Positions 1 to 8,630 are shown, numbered from the stretch's first letter. The stretch is 64,000 nucleotides of DNA from Pseudomonadota bacterium (GCA_021787435.1 JAJYLY010000002.1:186001-250000); one strand, 5' to 3'. Numbers and translations are program-made. The notes: generated by a model from the sequence alone, not told the origin.

Positions 1-1
1 C

Positions 2-349
2 CTTGCGGGCATTTTTGTTGTCGACGCGAAGTGGGCTGATTTCATCGGTAACGATTGGCAGTCAGCCAAGGGCGCAAGGCAGGGTTTTCTCGACTATATT
101 CGCAAGGAGCAGGAAGAACAGGCGGAACTTGCGCGTTTACAATTTTCGCTTGCCACACAGGGCATGGATCGCGTGGTGTTTTCGGTTCATGCGGGCGACC
201 CTGCCGAAGTGCTTGTGGCGCAGTCCGGTAGCACAGATGTGCTGATTGCCAGCCGTCGAGTGTTTCAGGTCAGCGGAAGGCCGAGTTTGAAATCGCTTGC
301 AAGCATGCTGGCTAAGAAGGCGTCCTGCCCGCTGATGCTGTTTCCCTGA
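2..349 (+). CDS. Universal stress protein family, C-terminal part (5' end outside window)
   Basis: Open from the window edge in frame 2 to a TGA at 347-349, giving about 115 residues without a start codon. The visible part has a long helical stretch rich in Lys, Glu and Gln, then a VHAGDPAEVL segment, then DVLIASRRV and a terminal ASCPLMLFP strand. This order (helix, H-x-G-x-P-A-E-x-I strand/helix, D-L-I-hydrophobic-G/S, final strand with C/S-P-V-L-hydrophobic-V) is the C-terminal half of a UspA-type alpha/beta fold, or the second domain of a tandem Usp. The usual GxxGS nucleotide-binding loop is replaced by SRRVFQVSGRPS, so ATP binding is doubtful. Its stop lies 7 bp from the convergent PAP2 gene. 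Family is likely, exact role unknown. Confidence 0.6.
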   Translation, partial: LAGIFVVDAKWADFIGNDWQSAKGARQGFLDYIRKEQEEQAELARLQFSLATQGMDRVVFSVHAGDPAEVLVAQSGSTDVLIASRRVFQVSGRPSLKSLASMLAKKASCPLMLFP

Positions 350-356
350 ACCTTGG

Positions 357-890
357 CTAAATGAACTGGAATGAAACTGCGGCGATCGATGAGCCAAGTG
401 CGATTCCGGCCAAGACATCGGTCGGGTAGTGCAGGCCAAGCACAAGGCGCGAGAGGGCAACCAGTGCTGCAAACGGTATGACCAGCCAGACTAGGGCATG
501 GAAATAATAGATCGAAATCAGACTGAACGACACAGCATGCATGGTGTGTCCGGATGGGAAGCTGAACTGGTCCAGCGTCCTGCCTGCGCAGACGATGGAT
601 GGATGAACATTGAAAGGTCGAGGACGCAGTGTTCTGCTCTTGATGAGCTTGTAGATCGCAGTACCTGCAAGGGCTACCGCCAGCATGTGCAGCACGGCGG
701 GCAAAGCCTGCTGCTGGTATCGAAGCAGCAGTATTGCCATCAGCGCGTACCAGAATACTCCGTCTCCAAGGCGGCTTACCATGCGGAACAGGTGGCGCAC
801 ATAAAAATTGTGGCTCTGTCTGTTGCACAACAAACAAAGCGCTGTGTCGAAATCGTTAATCCGTTGCAGCGGCGAACTCAGGTTGTGCAT
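357..890 (-). CDS. PAP2-family membrane phosphatase
   Basis: A 177-residue membrane protein with all three acid-phosphatase signature motifs of the PAP2 superfamily: K-x6-R-P at residues 84-92, PSGH at 112-115 (catalytic-site His 115) and S-R-x5-H at 147-154, the last followed by YPTDVLAG. Four to five hydrophobic segments surround them. Such proteins dephosphorylate lipid phosphates (phosphatidate, undecaprenyl diphosphate or related) at the periplasmic face. The start at 890 is preferred over an upstream ATG at 989 because an AAAGGGG ribosome-binding site precedes it; it overlaps the end of the upstream glycosyltransferase gene by 35 bp, which suggests translational coupling. The true substrate cannot be told from sequence; neighbours point to membrane lipid metabolism. 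Confidence 0.85.
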   Translation of the reverse strand: MHNLSSPLQRINDFDTALCLLCNRQSHNFYVRHLFRMVSRLGDGVFWYALMAILLLRYQQQALPAVLHMLAVALAGTAIYKLIKSRTLRPRPFNVHPSIVCAGRTLDQFSFPSGHTMHAVSFSLISIYYFHALVWLVIPFAALVALSRLVLGLHYPTDVLAGIALGSSIAAVSFQFI

Positions 891-2070
891 GTGTACCCCT
901 TTCTGTGCGCAAGGTCTTGAACAGCATGGTCTCCATCTGGCACATGATGTGATCCCAGCTTTGCAGCTTGACCGCTTCGTGCGCTGCACGGCGCAGGCGC
1001 GCTATGCGTTCGTTGTCGGCGATCAGCAAGGTGGCCTGCAGAATAAATGTCTGCTCATCGCCCATGGGCACCAGCACGCCGCTGATGTCTTGGACGATAT
1101 GCTGGCGCGCAGCAGCGTAATCGTAAGCGATCGTCGCAAGCCCGCTGGCCATCGCCTCAATGGTGACGTTGCCATAGGTTTCGGTCTGGCTGGGATAGAT
1201 GAAGATGTCTCCCGAAGCATAGTGCTCGGCAAGGCGTTCACCCTTCTGCATGCCGGCAAAGATGATGCCGGGATGCTGTTTTTGCAATCTTTCCCGTTCC
1301 GGACCATCGCCTACCAGCACCATCATGACATCCGGGTTCACGCTGCGCATCCGGTAGTAAGCATTTACCGCAAGGTCGAGATTCTTCTCTGCCGCAAGGC
1401 GGCTGACCAGCATCACGACCAGTGTCTTTTCATCTGCGCCCCAGGACGCGCGAAGTTCAGTGCTGCGCCTTTCAGGGGTGAAAAGCTCAGTATCCACACC
1501 GCGCGATACGACTTCTACATTGCGATAGCCATCCTCTGCCAGTTGTTTCTGCAACTCGTGCGTGGGCACTAGGGTGCAGGCCGCTCGGTTGTGGAAGTGC
1601 CGCAGATAGGCTGCGATCGGCCATTTCAACAGGCCTATCCCGTAGTGCTGGGTATAGCTGTGAAAATTGGTGTGGAAGTCCGTACTGACTGGTATAGTGA
1701 GTTTTTTTGCGGCTGCCAGCGCCGACCAGCCCAGCGGCCCTTCGGTTGCGATGTGCACGATGTCAGGCCGCTCTGCTTGCCACTGGCGCAACAACATCCC
1801 TTTGGCGGGCAGGCCGGATTTGAGTTCCGGATATCCGGGAATAGGCATGCCTCTTGTCAGTGTCTCGCGATAGTTTGTCTCTCGCGCGGCGCTGTCATCG
1901 CGATGCTGGCGCGGACGTATCAAGTGAATTTCGTGTCCGCGCCCGCAAAGCCCCTGCACCATGCGCCCTATGGTGATGGCGACGCCGTTGATCTCGGGTG
2001 TGTAGGTTTCAGTGACCAGCGCAATGCGCAGGCGCTCCGGCAAACCTGCGGTTTCATTCTGTGTTTTCAT
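856..2070 (-). CDS. GT4-family glycosyltransferase (glycolipid mannosyl/glucosyltransferase-like)
   Basis: About 404 residues with the two Rossmann-like domains of GT-B glycosyltransferases. The N-terminal domain begins RIALVTETYTPEINGVA, typical of the family that glycosylates diacylglycerol or phosphatidylinositol with UDP- or GDP-sugars. The C-terminal domain carries the nucleotide-sugar region VGDGPERERL and an E-x7-E motif in SQTETYGNVTIEAMASG. The start at 2070 is chosen because homology begins shortly after it; an ATG at 2106 would add 12 residues, and neither has a clear ribosome-binding site. Order PAP2 phosphatase, this gene, dgkA and olsB, all on the minus strand, suggests a membrane glycolipid product. 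Donor and acceptor are not resolved; GDP-mannose-dependent transferases are the closest description by memory. Confidence 0.7.
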   Translation of the reverse strand: MKTQNETAGLPERLRIALVTETYTPEINGVAITIGRMVQGLCGRGHEIHLIRPRQHRDDSAARETNYRETLTRGMPIPGYPELKSGLPAKGMLLRQWQAERPDIVHIATEGPLGWSALAAAKKLTIPVSTDFHTNFHSYTQHYGIGLLKWPIAAYLRHFHNRAACTLVPTHELQKQLAEDGYRNVEVVSRGVDTELFTPERRSTELRASWGADEKTLVVMLVSRLAAEKNLDLAVNAYYRMRSVNPDVMMVLVGDGPERERLQKQHPGIIFAGMQKGERLAEHYASGDIFIYPSQTETYGNVTIEAMASGLATIAYDYAAARQHIVQDISGVLVPMGDEQTFILQATLLIADNERIARLRRAAHEAVKLQSWDHIMCQMETMLFKTLRTERGTHAQPEFAAATD

Positions 2071-2124
2071 GAAGTGCATCGTGCGGCGGCTGCATGACGC
2101 TTTCATGAAGCTTTATTGAAGATT

Positions 2125-2496
2125 TCATGAAGCCATCAGAACCAGTGCCCAGATGACAACAACATTGACGAGACTCACCAGCACCGCTGCGCTGCCGATG
2201 TCCTTTGCGCGCTTGGCCAGATCGTGGCTGTCCAGCGAGATTCGATCCACCGTTGCTTCTATGCCGGAATTGATCAGCTCCACGATGATCACTAGGAGTA
2301 CACTGCCTATCATCAGCGCGCGGCCGATCAGGCTGGCCGGCAGAAAGAAGGAGAGCGGTATCAGTATGATAGCGAGCAGCACCTCTTGGCGGAAGGCGTC
2401 TTCATGTTTATAGGCAGCGCGAAAGCCTGCCAGCGAATAGCCAAGCGCATTTATTAACCGCCGCAAGCCGGTCTTGCCTTTGTAGGGACTTTCCAT
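2125..2496 (-). CDS. dgkA: Diacylglycerol kinase DgkA
   Basis: 123 residues, the usual length of prokaryotic integral-membrane diacylglycerol kinase (E. coli 122). It phosphorylates diacylglycerol to phosphatidate in the inner membrane. The family core ELINSGIEATVDR is present at 73-85 with both conserved glutamates (E73 and E80, matching E69 and E76 of E. coli DgkA); three hydrophobic segments lie near 38-58, 60-75 and 101-120. The amphipathic N terminus (GLRRLINALGYSLAGFRAAYKHEDAFRQE) also matches. It sits 28 bp upstream (in its own direction) of nothing but the glycosyltransferase gene region and likely recycles diacylglycerol made by neighbouring lipid enzymes. Well supported. Confidence 0.95.
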   Translation of the reverse strand: MESPYKGKTGLRRLINALGYSLAGFRAAYKHEDAFRQEVLLAIILIPLSFFLPASLIGRALMIGSVLLVIIVELINSGIEATVDRISLDSHDLAKRAKDIGSAAVLVSLVNVVVIWALVLMAS

Positions 2497-2602
2497 TGCA
2501 TCTTACCTGTTATGGTTTCATGAGTTTCAAGCATGCAACAGTATCATGTCCATGCATGGAAAAAAACGCGCTGCGCGCTTCAAAGGGGAAGCCACGTTTA
2601 AA

Positions 2603-3361
2603 TCATGAAGCGCGGCGCAGGAAATGCTTCGTGACGCGCGCACTGATGCGCGACACTGGCAGCAGGATGAAGAGGTCGGCGCAGTTGAATTCCGGATCGC
2701 ATGCGGGTTCGCCAGCGATATATGCCCCCATGCGCAGATAGCTCTTGATCAGAGGTGGGATGATTACATCCAGATTCTGTTCGAGCGACTCGATAGGCAA
2801 GCGGCAGTGCGGCGTAACGCGGAACTCTTCAGGCGAGGCATGCAGTTTATATATCTTGTTGAATACGCTTGCCGCATAGTGTCCGCCATCGTTCATGCTG
2901 ATGCTCGCACAGCCGATCACATATTCGTGATGGTTCTTCGTGATGTATTCTGCCAGACCTGACCAGAGCTGGGCGATCGTTGCGCCGTCCCGGTAATGGA
3001 TATCGACGCAGGAACGGCCTACTTCGGCCATGCGGCTGCGCAAATGCTTGAGACGGGTCATATCGAATTCCGTTTCGGAATAATATCCGCCTGCAATGCA
3101 GGCCTGTTCCGGCGATAGGATGCGGTATGTACCGACCACCTTGTTGTTGCATTGGTCGCGCACCAGCAGGTGATCGCAAAACCGATCGAAGCGGTCGATG
3201 TCAAGGCCTGCGGCGGCACTGGGGAGCTTCGCGCCCATTTCCACGCCGAATACCTGATAGCGTATGCGCTGCGCTTCTTCCAGTTCGGCATGTGTTCTGG
3301 CAAGGTCGCAGCTCAGGCTGCGGATCGGCGTTGCCGCGGACGGGTGTAACAGATCAAGCAT
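2603..3361 (-). CDS. olsB: Ornithine N-acyltransferase OlsB-like (GNAT/Acetyltransf_5)
   Basis: 252 residues of the OlsB/hemolysin-like acyltransferase family, which transfers a 3-hydroxyacyl chain from acyl-ACP to the alpha amine of ornithine, the first step to lyso-ornithine lipid. Supporting segments are the early RIRYQVFGVEMGA, the FDRFCDHLLVRD and VVGTYRIL strands, and the AEVGRSCVD motif near the middle of the GNAT fold, followed by the C-terminal half with CRLPIESL and PLIKSYLRMGA. No second acyltransferase (OlsA) is adjacent, so the second step would have to be encoded elsewhere. Exosortase-associated acyltransferases are a related alternative, but no exosortase gene is seen here. Confidence 0.8.
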   Translation of the reverse strand: MLDLLHPSAATPIRSLSCDLARTHAELEEAQRIRYQVFGVEMGAKLPSAAAGLDIDRFDRFCDHLLVRDQCNNKVVGTYRILSPEQACIAGGYYSETEFDMTRLKHLRSRMAEVGRSCVDIHYRDGATIAQLWSGLAEYITKNHHEYVIGCASISMNDGGHYAASVFNKIYKLHASPEEFRVTPHCRLPIESLEQNLDVIIPPLIKSYLRMGAYIAGEPACDPEFNCADLFILLPVSRISARVTKHFLRRAS

Positions 3362-3443
3362 AATCGCCTCCTTTGGGGTAGTGCGATCAGCCTAGGTCAT
3401 GCATGTTGCAGGCGGGTTAAGCGTATATTAACAATAAATTAAA

Positions 3444-4241
3444 CTATGTGAATTCCATGGGCAGTTTTCGTGCTTCTATGGGGCTTCCCCACAGTTTTGA
3501 CATGATGAGGCTTGCTGCCTGCACGTCTTTGCTGGTGAAAAAATGTGCTGTTCCGTCGCCTGGCTGTGTGTCCGACAGTTCTGCCAAGAGTCTGCGCTGC
3601 AGTTGACGCGCGACTGCTTCTCCGGTGTCGATCAGCTCGACATGATTGCCTGCCACGTCGCGTATCAACGGAGCCAAGAAGGGATAGTGGGTGCAGCCCA
3701 GGATCAGCGTGTCTGCGCCTTGTAAAAGCAGTGGCTCGGTATAACGCTCAATTAGCTGGCGCGTCTTTTGGCCTTCAAGGTCGCCTAATTCCACCTGTTC
3801 GACAAGGCCCGGGCATCCCTGCGTGATAATCTCGATGTCTTTCGCATGGCGTTCAAGCAGTGCGGCAAAGCGCGCGCTTTTGAGTGTGCCTGCCGTTGCT
3901 AGCACGCCGACCACGCCGCTTTTAGTCGCTAATACGGCGGGTTTGACGGCGGGCTCCATGCCGATGACAGGCAGGTTGAATTCGTGTCGCAAGGTCTGCG
4001 CAGCAGCAGCGGTGGCCGTGTTACAGGCGACGACGATGGCCTTGGCACTCTGCCCGATCAGAAAGCGTGTCAGCGCAATGGAGCGCTGCTCTATGTAAAG
4101 TGCGGTCTTGTCTCCATAGGGTACATGCGCGGAATCGGCGACATAGATCAGACGCGCATCGGGCAGTATCATGCGGATGTGGCGCAATACAGACAGTCCG
4201 CCAACTCCGGAATCGAATACGCCAATAGTAGCAGTTACCAT
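3444..4241 (-). CDS. murI: Glutamate racemase MurI
   Basis: 265 residues, normal for MurI, which interconverts L- and D-glutamate for peptidoglycan stem peptides. The N-terminal DSGVGGLSVLR (D10, S11) and the two catalytic cysteines, C73 in VACNTATAAA and C183 in LGCTHYPFL, are all in place, as are PYGDKT and EPAVKPA. It is separated by 82 bp from olsB downstream and by a 202 bp gap containing an inverted repeat element from ybiT upstream, so it probably has its own promoter in that gap. Cytoplasmic enzyme; identification is secure. Confidence 0.96.
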   Translation of the reverse strand: MVTATIGVFDSGVGGLSVLRHIRMILPDARLIYVADSAHVPYGDKTALYIEQRSIALTRFLIGQSAKAIVVACNTATAAAAQTLRHEFNLPVIGMEPAVKPAVLATKSGVVGVLATAGTLKSARFAALLERHAKDIEIITQGCPGLVEQVELGDLEGQKTRQLIERYTEPLLLQGADTLILGCTHYPFLAPLIRDVAGNHVELIDTGEAVARQLQRRLLAELSDTQPGDGTAHFFTSKDVQAASLIMSKLWGSPIEARKLPMEFT

Positions 4242-4443
4242 AAGTTAACCCAAAAAATCGTACCACGCAAAGGCGCGGAGATCACGGAGTAAGTAGGCAC
4301 AATAAATAATATTCAATCACGTAAATGCCGGGAAGTTGATATGGCGTACGTAACCTTAAATTCAGGATATGTTGATGCTCAAAAAAGTTCCAATGAAAAC
4401 CACTTCCTTTCTCCACGTCTTCGCGTGAGAAAAAGTTTTTATA
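4242..4443. repeat. Inverted dispersed repeat element between murI and ybiT
   Basis: A non-coding gap holding two arms built from ACGC-A/G-AAG-type units. Arm 1 (4261-4289) reads ACGCAAAGGCGCGGAG followed by ATCACGGAG. Arm 2 (4403-4430), read on the other strand, is CACGCGAAGACGTGGAGAAAG. The arms are thus inverted copies enclosing about 115 bp of AT-richer sequence. No open frame of good quality lies inside; a 61-codon frame from 4341 runs into ybiT antisense and is not convincing. It resembles the other arm-loop-arm elements of this window in design but not in unit sequence. Confidence 0.55.
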
Positions 4444-6042
4444 TTAAAGCGCCATTCCCTGGTCGCGCAGATATTCTTCATAGGTACCGTGATAATCGGT
4501 CACTCCCTTGTCGGAAATTTCGATGATGCGCGTGGCAAGCGATGAGACGAATTCGCGGTCGTGGCTCACGAAGACCACTGTGCCCTTGTATTCGAGCAGC
4601 GCGGTGTTGAGAGACTCGATGGACTCCATGTCCATGTGATTGGTCGGCTCGTCCATCAGCAGCACATTGGGCCTTATAAGCATCAGCTTGCCAAACAGCA
4701 TGCGTCCCTTTTCGCCGCCTGACAGCACCTTCACCTGTTTTTTGGCTTCGTCGCCTGAGAACAGCAGGCGGCCCAGGGTGGCGCGCACCGCCTGATCGTC
4801 ATCATTGGCTCCGCGCCAATAGGTCATCCAATCTGTCATGCTCTCGTTTTTGGCAAATTCGGCCGTATGATCCTGTGCGTAATAGCCTATCTTGGCCTTG
4901 TCTGTCCATTTGATGGTGCCTGTATCCGGAGGAAGATCACCTGCTAGACAGCGCAGCAGCGTGGTTTTGCCTATGCCGTTGGGACCGATGATCGCGATCT
5001 TCTCGCCTGCGTCGATGCGGAAATTCACATTAGAGAACAGCACGCGGTCGAAACTCTTGGAGAGCTTTTCCACCTCGACAGCTGTGCGGTGCAGTTTGTC
5101 GCGTTCGTCGTATTCGAAACGGATGAATGGATATTGGCGGCTGGAGGGCTTGATGTCTTCGATCTTGATTTTGTCGATCTGGCGCGCGCGCGAGGTGGCC
5201 TGCCTGGCCTTGGAAGCATTGGCCGAGAAACGCGCAACGAAGGCCTTGAGTTCGGCGACCTTTTCCTTGGCGCGCGCATTGTCCGCCGCCTGCTGTTCGC
5301 GCGCTTGGGTGGAAGCCAGCATGTAATCGTCGTAGTTGCCGGGGTAGGTGGTGATCTTGCCGTAGTCTAGGTCGCACATGTGGGTGCACACGCTGTTCAA
5401 GAAATGGCGGTCGTGCGAGATGATGACCATGGTCGAGGTGCGCGCGTTGAGGATGTTTTCCAACCACCGTATCGTGTTGATGTCGAGGTTGTTGGTCGGC
5501 TCGTCCAGAAGCAGGATGTCCGGATTGGAGAACAGCGCCTGAGCCAGCAGTACGCGCAGCTTGAAGCCGGGCGCGACCGCACTCATGGTTCCCTGGTGCA
5601 AGTCGATCGAAATCCCAAGTCCTAGCAGCAGCTCGCCTGCTCTAGCCTCGGCCGTGTAGCCATCGTATTCGGCGAAAGCGGCTTCCAGGTCGGCTGCGCG
5701 CATGTAGTCCTCTTCGGTGGCATCCGCATTGGCATAGATCGCATCGCGTTCTGACATTACTTCCCACATTTCTTTGTGCCCCATCATCACCACATCCAGC
5801 ACGCGTCGATCCTCATAGGCGAACTGGTCTTGGCGCAATTTTCCTAGCCGCTCGTCTTTGTCCAGCATCACTTCGCCCGAGGTCTGCACAAGATCGCCGC
5901 CCAGTATCTTCATGAAGGTGGACTTGCCGCATCCGTTGGCGCCGATCAGGCCATAACGGTTGCCATTCCCGAATTTGACGGACACGTTCTCGAACAGCGG
6001 TTTGGAGCCGAATTGCATGGTGATATTGGCGGTGGAAAGCAT
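4444..6042 (-). CDS. ybiT: ABC-F family ATPase YbiT
   Basis: 532 residues with two ABC nucleotide-binding domains and no membrane part, the ABC-F layout of ribosome-associated ATPases. Walker A motifs are GANGCGKST (about 34-42) and GPNGIGKTT (about 350); Walker B motifs are LLLDEPTNN and LLMDEPTNH. The second domain has a normal LSGGEKGRM signature, while the first has VAPGFKLRV in place of LSGG. That change is also what YbiT of E. coli shows (from memory), so it is a family trait and not damage. The linker [21 protein letters not shown] between domains is the conserved YbiT P-site tRNA-interaction motif region. Likely role: translation factor acting at the ribosomal E site. Single gene with its own promoter. 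Confidence 0.9.
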   Translation of the reverse strand: MLSTANITMQFGSKPLFENVSVKFGNGNRYGLIGANGCGKSTFMKILGGDLVQTSGEVMLDKDERLGKLRQDQFAYEDRRVLDVVMMGHKEMWEVMSERDAIYANADATEEDYMRAADLEAAFAEYDGYTAEARAGELLLGLGISIDLHQGTMSAVAPGFKLRVLLAQALFSNPDILLLDEPTNNLDINTIRWLENILNARTSTMVIISHDRHFLNSVCTHMCDLDYGKITTYPGNYDDYMLASTQAREQQAADNARAKEKVAELKAFVARFSANASKARQATSRARQIDKIKIEDIKPSSRQYPFIRFEYDERDKLHRTAVEVEKLSKSFDRVLFSNVNFRIDAGEKIAIIGPNGIGKTTLLRCLAGDLPPDTGTIKWTDKAKIGYYAQDHTAEFAKNESMTDWMTYWRGANDDDQAVRATLGRLLFSGDEAKKQVKVLSGGEKGRMLFGKLMLIRPNVLLMDEPTNHMDMESIESLNTALLEYKGTVVFVSHDREFVSSLATRIIEISDKGVTDYHGTYEEYLRDQGMAL

Positions 6043-6204
6043 GGAAAACTCATTCTTGAAAAATTCTGGACCGCGATTTTAACACCGGGCAGCATGCCTT
6101 AACCAGAATTCTCTAAATCTGCAAGATTCAGGTGGGCCGCCGGAAAACAACATGACCGCGGGCGATAGGCTAGAATACGGGAATTCATTTATGGCTGGAA
6201 ATTC

Positions 6205-7506
6205 ATGGTTCCTCATCTGACGACTGCACTCAACGGCCCGCTGCTGGATCTGGAGCGGCGCTTTCTGACTGCCTTGCCCAACATAGAACACTGGTTTCGC
6301 AAGCAGTGGCAGGAACACGCGGCGCCAATCTACGCATCGGTGGATCTGCGCAATAGCGGCTTCAAGCTTGCACCCGTCGACACGAATCTCTTTCCAGGTG
6401 GGTTCAATAATCTCAATCCGGATTTTCTGCCGCTCTGCGTGCAGGCGATGCAGGGCACCGTGGAGAAAATATGCCCGGAAGCGCGCGGCGTGCTCTTGAT
6501 CCCGGAAAACCACACGCGCAACCTGTTCTACCTGCAGAACGTAGCACAGCTCGTCACGATATTGAAGCAGGCGGGCATGCTGGTGCGGGTCGGTAGTCTG
6601 CTGCCTGAGATCACTGAGCCTGCAAGGATTGCGCTGCCTAACGGGGGCGAGCTGACTTTGGAGCCTCTGGTGCGCAATGCTAACCGGCTGGGTCTGGAGG
6701 GTTTCGATCCCTGCGTGATATTGCTCAACAACGATCTGTCGGCAGGCGCGCCGGATATCCTGAAGAACCTCGAGCAGGCGATTTTTCCGCCGCTGTCGGC
6801 AGGCTGGTATACCAGGCGAAAATCCAAGCACTTTGCCGCATATGATCTCGTGGCGAACGACTTCGCCGCCCTTCTCGGCATAGACCCTTGGCTCATCAAT
6901 CCCTATTTTGCGACATGCAACCAGATCAATTTCCACGAGCGCGTAGGCGAAGAATGCTTGGCGGTGCAGGTGGATGCGGTGCTGCAAAAGATGCGCGCCA
7001 AATATGCGGAATATGGCGTGAAGAACGACCCCTTTGTGATCGTCAAGGCAGATGCCGGCACTTATGGCATGGGGATCATGACGGTGAAGGACGCGAGCGA
7101 GATCACCGGCCTTAATCGCAAGCAGCGCAACAAGATGGCCGTGGTGAAGGAAGGTCTTGAAGTCTCCGACGTGCTGGTTCAGGAAGGCGTTTACACCTTC
7201 GAAAACATCAACGAAGCGGTGGCCGAACCCGTCGTCTACATGATCAATCATTCCGTAGTCGGCGGATTTTATCGCGTGCACACCGATCGCGGCATGGACG
7301 AAAACCTCAATGCGCCGGGCATGCATTTCGTCCCGCTGGCGTTTGAAACATCCTGCACCCTGCCAAACCCTGACAGCGCGCCTGATGATACGCCGAATCG
7401 TTTTTATGCCTATGGTGTGGTTGCGCGCCTGGCGTTGCTGGCGGCCTCTCTCGAGCTGTCCGAAGACGCATCTGAAGACACAGGACAGAGGACAGAGGGC
7501 AGATGA
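6205..7506 (+). CDS. gshA: Glutamate-cysteine ligase GshA (proteobacterial ferrooxidans type)
   Basis: 433 residues. It makes gamma-glutamylcysteine, the first step of glutathione synthesis, and belongs to the GshA class found in Acidithiobacillus, Nitrosomonas and other betaproteobacteria, not to the E. coli class. Recognisable segments are VDTNLFPGGFNNL near the start, LLIPENHTRNLFY, the KADAGTYGMGIM nucleotide-binding region (about 282-293) and GGFYRVHTDRGMDENLNAPG. The last 15 or so residues (after LLAASLEL) are encoded by a tandem GGACAGA repeat arm and are probably not part of the original enzyme. Its TGA overlaps the ATG of apbE (ATGA), so the two are coupled. Notably gshB, which follows gshA in many relatives, is not here. 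Confidence 0.92.
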   Translation: MVPHLTTALNGPLLDLERRFLTALPNIEHWFRKQWQEHAAPIYASVDLRNSGFKLAPVDTNLFPGGFNNLNPDFLPLCVQAMQGTVEKICPEARGVLLIPENHTRNLFYLQNVAQLVTILKQAGMLVRVGSLLPEITEPARIALPNGGELTLEPLVRNANRLGLEGFDPCVILLNNDLSAGAPDILKNLEQAIFPPLSAGWYTRRKSKHFAAYDLVANDFAALLGIDPWLINPYFATCNQINFHERVGEECLAVQVDAVLQKMRAKYAEYGVKNDPFVIVKADAGTYGMGIMTVKDASEITGLNRKQRNKMAVVKEGLEVSDVLVQEGVYTFENINEAVAEPVVYMINHSVVGGFYRVHTDRGMDENLNAPGMHFVPLAFETSCTLPNPDSAPDDTPNRFYAYGVVARLALLAASLELSEDASEDTGQRTEGR

Positions 7507-7614
7507 TAGAATGTTGCTTGCCGCTGCGCGGCCAATTTATAAAAGACGCGACGCCGCAGCAAAGAAGCGGCTTTCTTTTCCCTATCTTCTGTCTTCTGGT
7601 TGTTTTCTGTCTTG
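7472..7614. repeat. Inverted repeat pair across the gshA-apbE junction
   Basis: Arm 1 (7472-7505) contains tandem degenerate copies of GGACAGA ending in the gshA stop. Arm 2 (7574-7614) reads as TTCTGTCTTCTGG with further degenerate copies, i.e. AGACAGAAG on the other strand. The two arms are inverted relative to each other and enclose about 70 bp with GC-rich short inverted pieces. Arm 1 encodes the GshA tail, and arm 2 encodes residues 24-37 of ApbE, the hydrophobic core of its lipoprotein signal. Design (two inverted arms of short tandem units) is shared with the carA, ftsH-folP, carB-greA and greA-yhbY sites. Confidence 0.6.
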
Positions 7615-8609
7615 TGGGTTGCAGCAAGGAACCCCTGTATCAGGAAGAGGGTTATGTGTTCGGCACGCTGGTTGAGGTCACGATCTACGGCGAGGAGGAG
7701 CAGCATGCCAGGCAGGCGTCGGCTGAAGTGATGCATGAATTCCAGCGCCTGCACAACATGCTGCATGCCTGGAAACCTTCCGAACTGAGCGATTTGAACA
7801 AGGCCATCGCGGCAGGGCAGGATCGCGTCGTGACCGAGGAACTGGCTACGATACTGCAGGATGCGGCATCCCTGTCGCATCAGTCGCAGGGTCTGTTCAA
7901 TCCGGCGATAGGCGGCCTGGTGGGGTTGTGGGGCTTTCATGCGGATACCTTCAAGCCCTCCGAGCCTGATGCAAAGTTGATCGCGGCGTGGGTGAGCGCG
8001 AACCCGCAAATGAGCGACCTTGGTTTCACGCCAGCAGTGGAAGGGGTTAAGGTGCACAGCAGTAACAAGGCAGTGCAGATCGATCTGGGGGGATATGCCA
8101 AGGGCTATGCGCTGGACAGGGCGGCCGAATTGCTGAAAAAGGCAGGCATACACAATGCGCTGATCAACATAGGCGGCAATATCATGGCGCTCGGCAAACA
8201 TGGTGAAAAATTCTGGCGCGTCGGGATACAGCACCCCAGGAATTCCGGCGCGCTGGCTGTGGTCGATCTGCACGACGGCGAGGCGATCGGCACTTCTGGC
8301 GATTATCAGCGGTATTTTATGCTGGGGGGCAAGCGCTACTGTCACCTGATAGACCCCAGAAGCGGCTATCCTGTGCAGGGCGTTGAGGAAGTGACTGTGC
8401 TGACTCATGGCGTGCATGCGGGGACGTTGTCGGATGCGGATTCCAAACCTTTGTTTGTCGCCGGTGCGCAAGGTTGGCGACAGGCGGCGGATCGGATGAA
8501 TCTTGCAGATGCGATGCTGGTGGATGAACGCGGCAGCATTCATATCACAAAGGAGCTGAAGAAACGGCTAGAATTCACTGATAAAAAAGTGCGCCTGCAG
8601 GTCGAATAG
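7503..8609 (+). CDS. apbE: FAD:protein FMN transferase ApbE (lipoprotein)
   Basis: 368 residues of the ApbE family, which uses FAD to attach FMN covalently to Thr/Ser of target proteins such as NqrC and RnfG on the periplasmic side. It starts with a lipoprotein signal whose lipobox LVGC puts the lipidated Cys at residue 40. The substrate-binding and metal motifs are present: VFGTLVEV, PAIGGLVGLWGF, IDLGGYAKGYALD, NIGGNIMALG, and near the C terminus CHLIDPRSGYPV and a SDADSKPLFV stretch. The reading frame overlaps gshA by 4 bp. The hydrophobic signal core is encoded by a dispersed repeat arm, so the start region may have been remodelled. In relatives gshB is often at this place. Family assignment is secure. 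Confidence 0.92.
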   Translation: MIECCLPLRGQFIKDATPQQRSGFLFPIFCLLVVFCLVGCSKEPLYQEEGYVFGTLVEVTIYGEEEQHARQASAEVMHEFQRLHNMLHAWKPSELSDLNKAIAAGQDRVVTEELATILQDAASLSHQSQGLFNPAIGGLVGLWGFHADTFKPSEPDAKLIAAWVSANPQMSDLGFTPAVEGVKVHSSNKAVQIDLGGYAKGYALDRAAELLKKAGIHNALINIGGNIMALGKHGEKFWRVGIQHPRNSGALAVVDLHDGEAIGTSGDYQRYFMLGGKRYCHLIDPRSGYPVQGVEEVTVLTHGVHAGTLSDADSKPLFVAGAQGWRQAADRMNLADAMLVDERGSIHITKELKKRLEFTDKKVRLQVE

Positions 8610-8630
8610 GGGTGCTAGGAGGGATCTGAA

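Noticed and set aside
4341..4526. 61-codon plus-strand ORF in the murI-ybiT gap
   Set aside because: It runs antisense into ybiT, has no clear ribosome-binding site and its sequence is of low-complexity type; the gap is better explained by the repeat element.
5000..5600. Long Arg-rich and Pro-rich frames opposite ybiT
   Set aside because: They are shadow frames of a gene with strong codon bias and show no start signals or family match.
4444..6042. Degenerate first ABC signature (VAPG) in YbiT as a sign of damage
   Set aside because: The same VAPG form is normal for YbiT-type proteins.
6079..8543. Large minus-strand frames of 415 and 377 codons opposite gshA and apbE
   Set aside because: His- and Arg-rich translations mirror the coding strand of recognised enzymes; no family signature and no ribosome-binding site.
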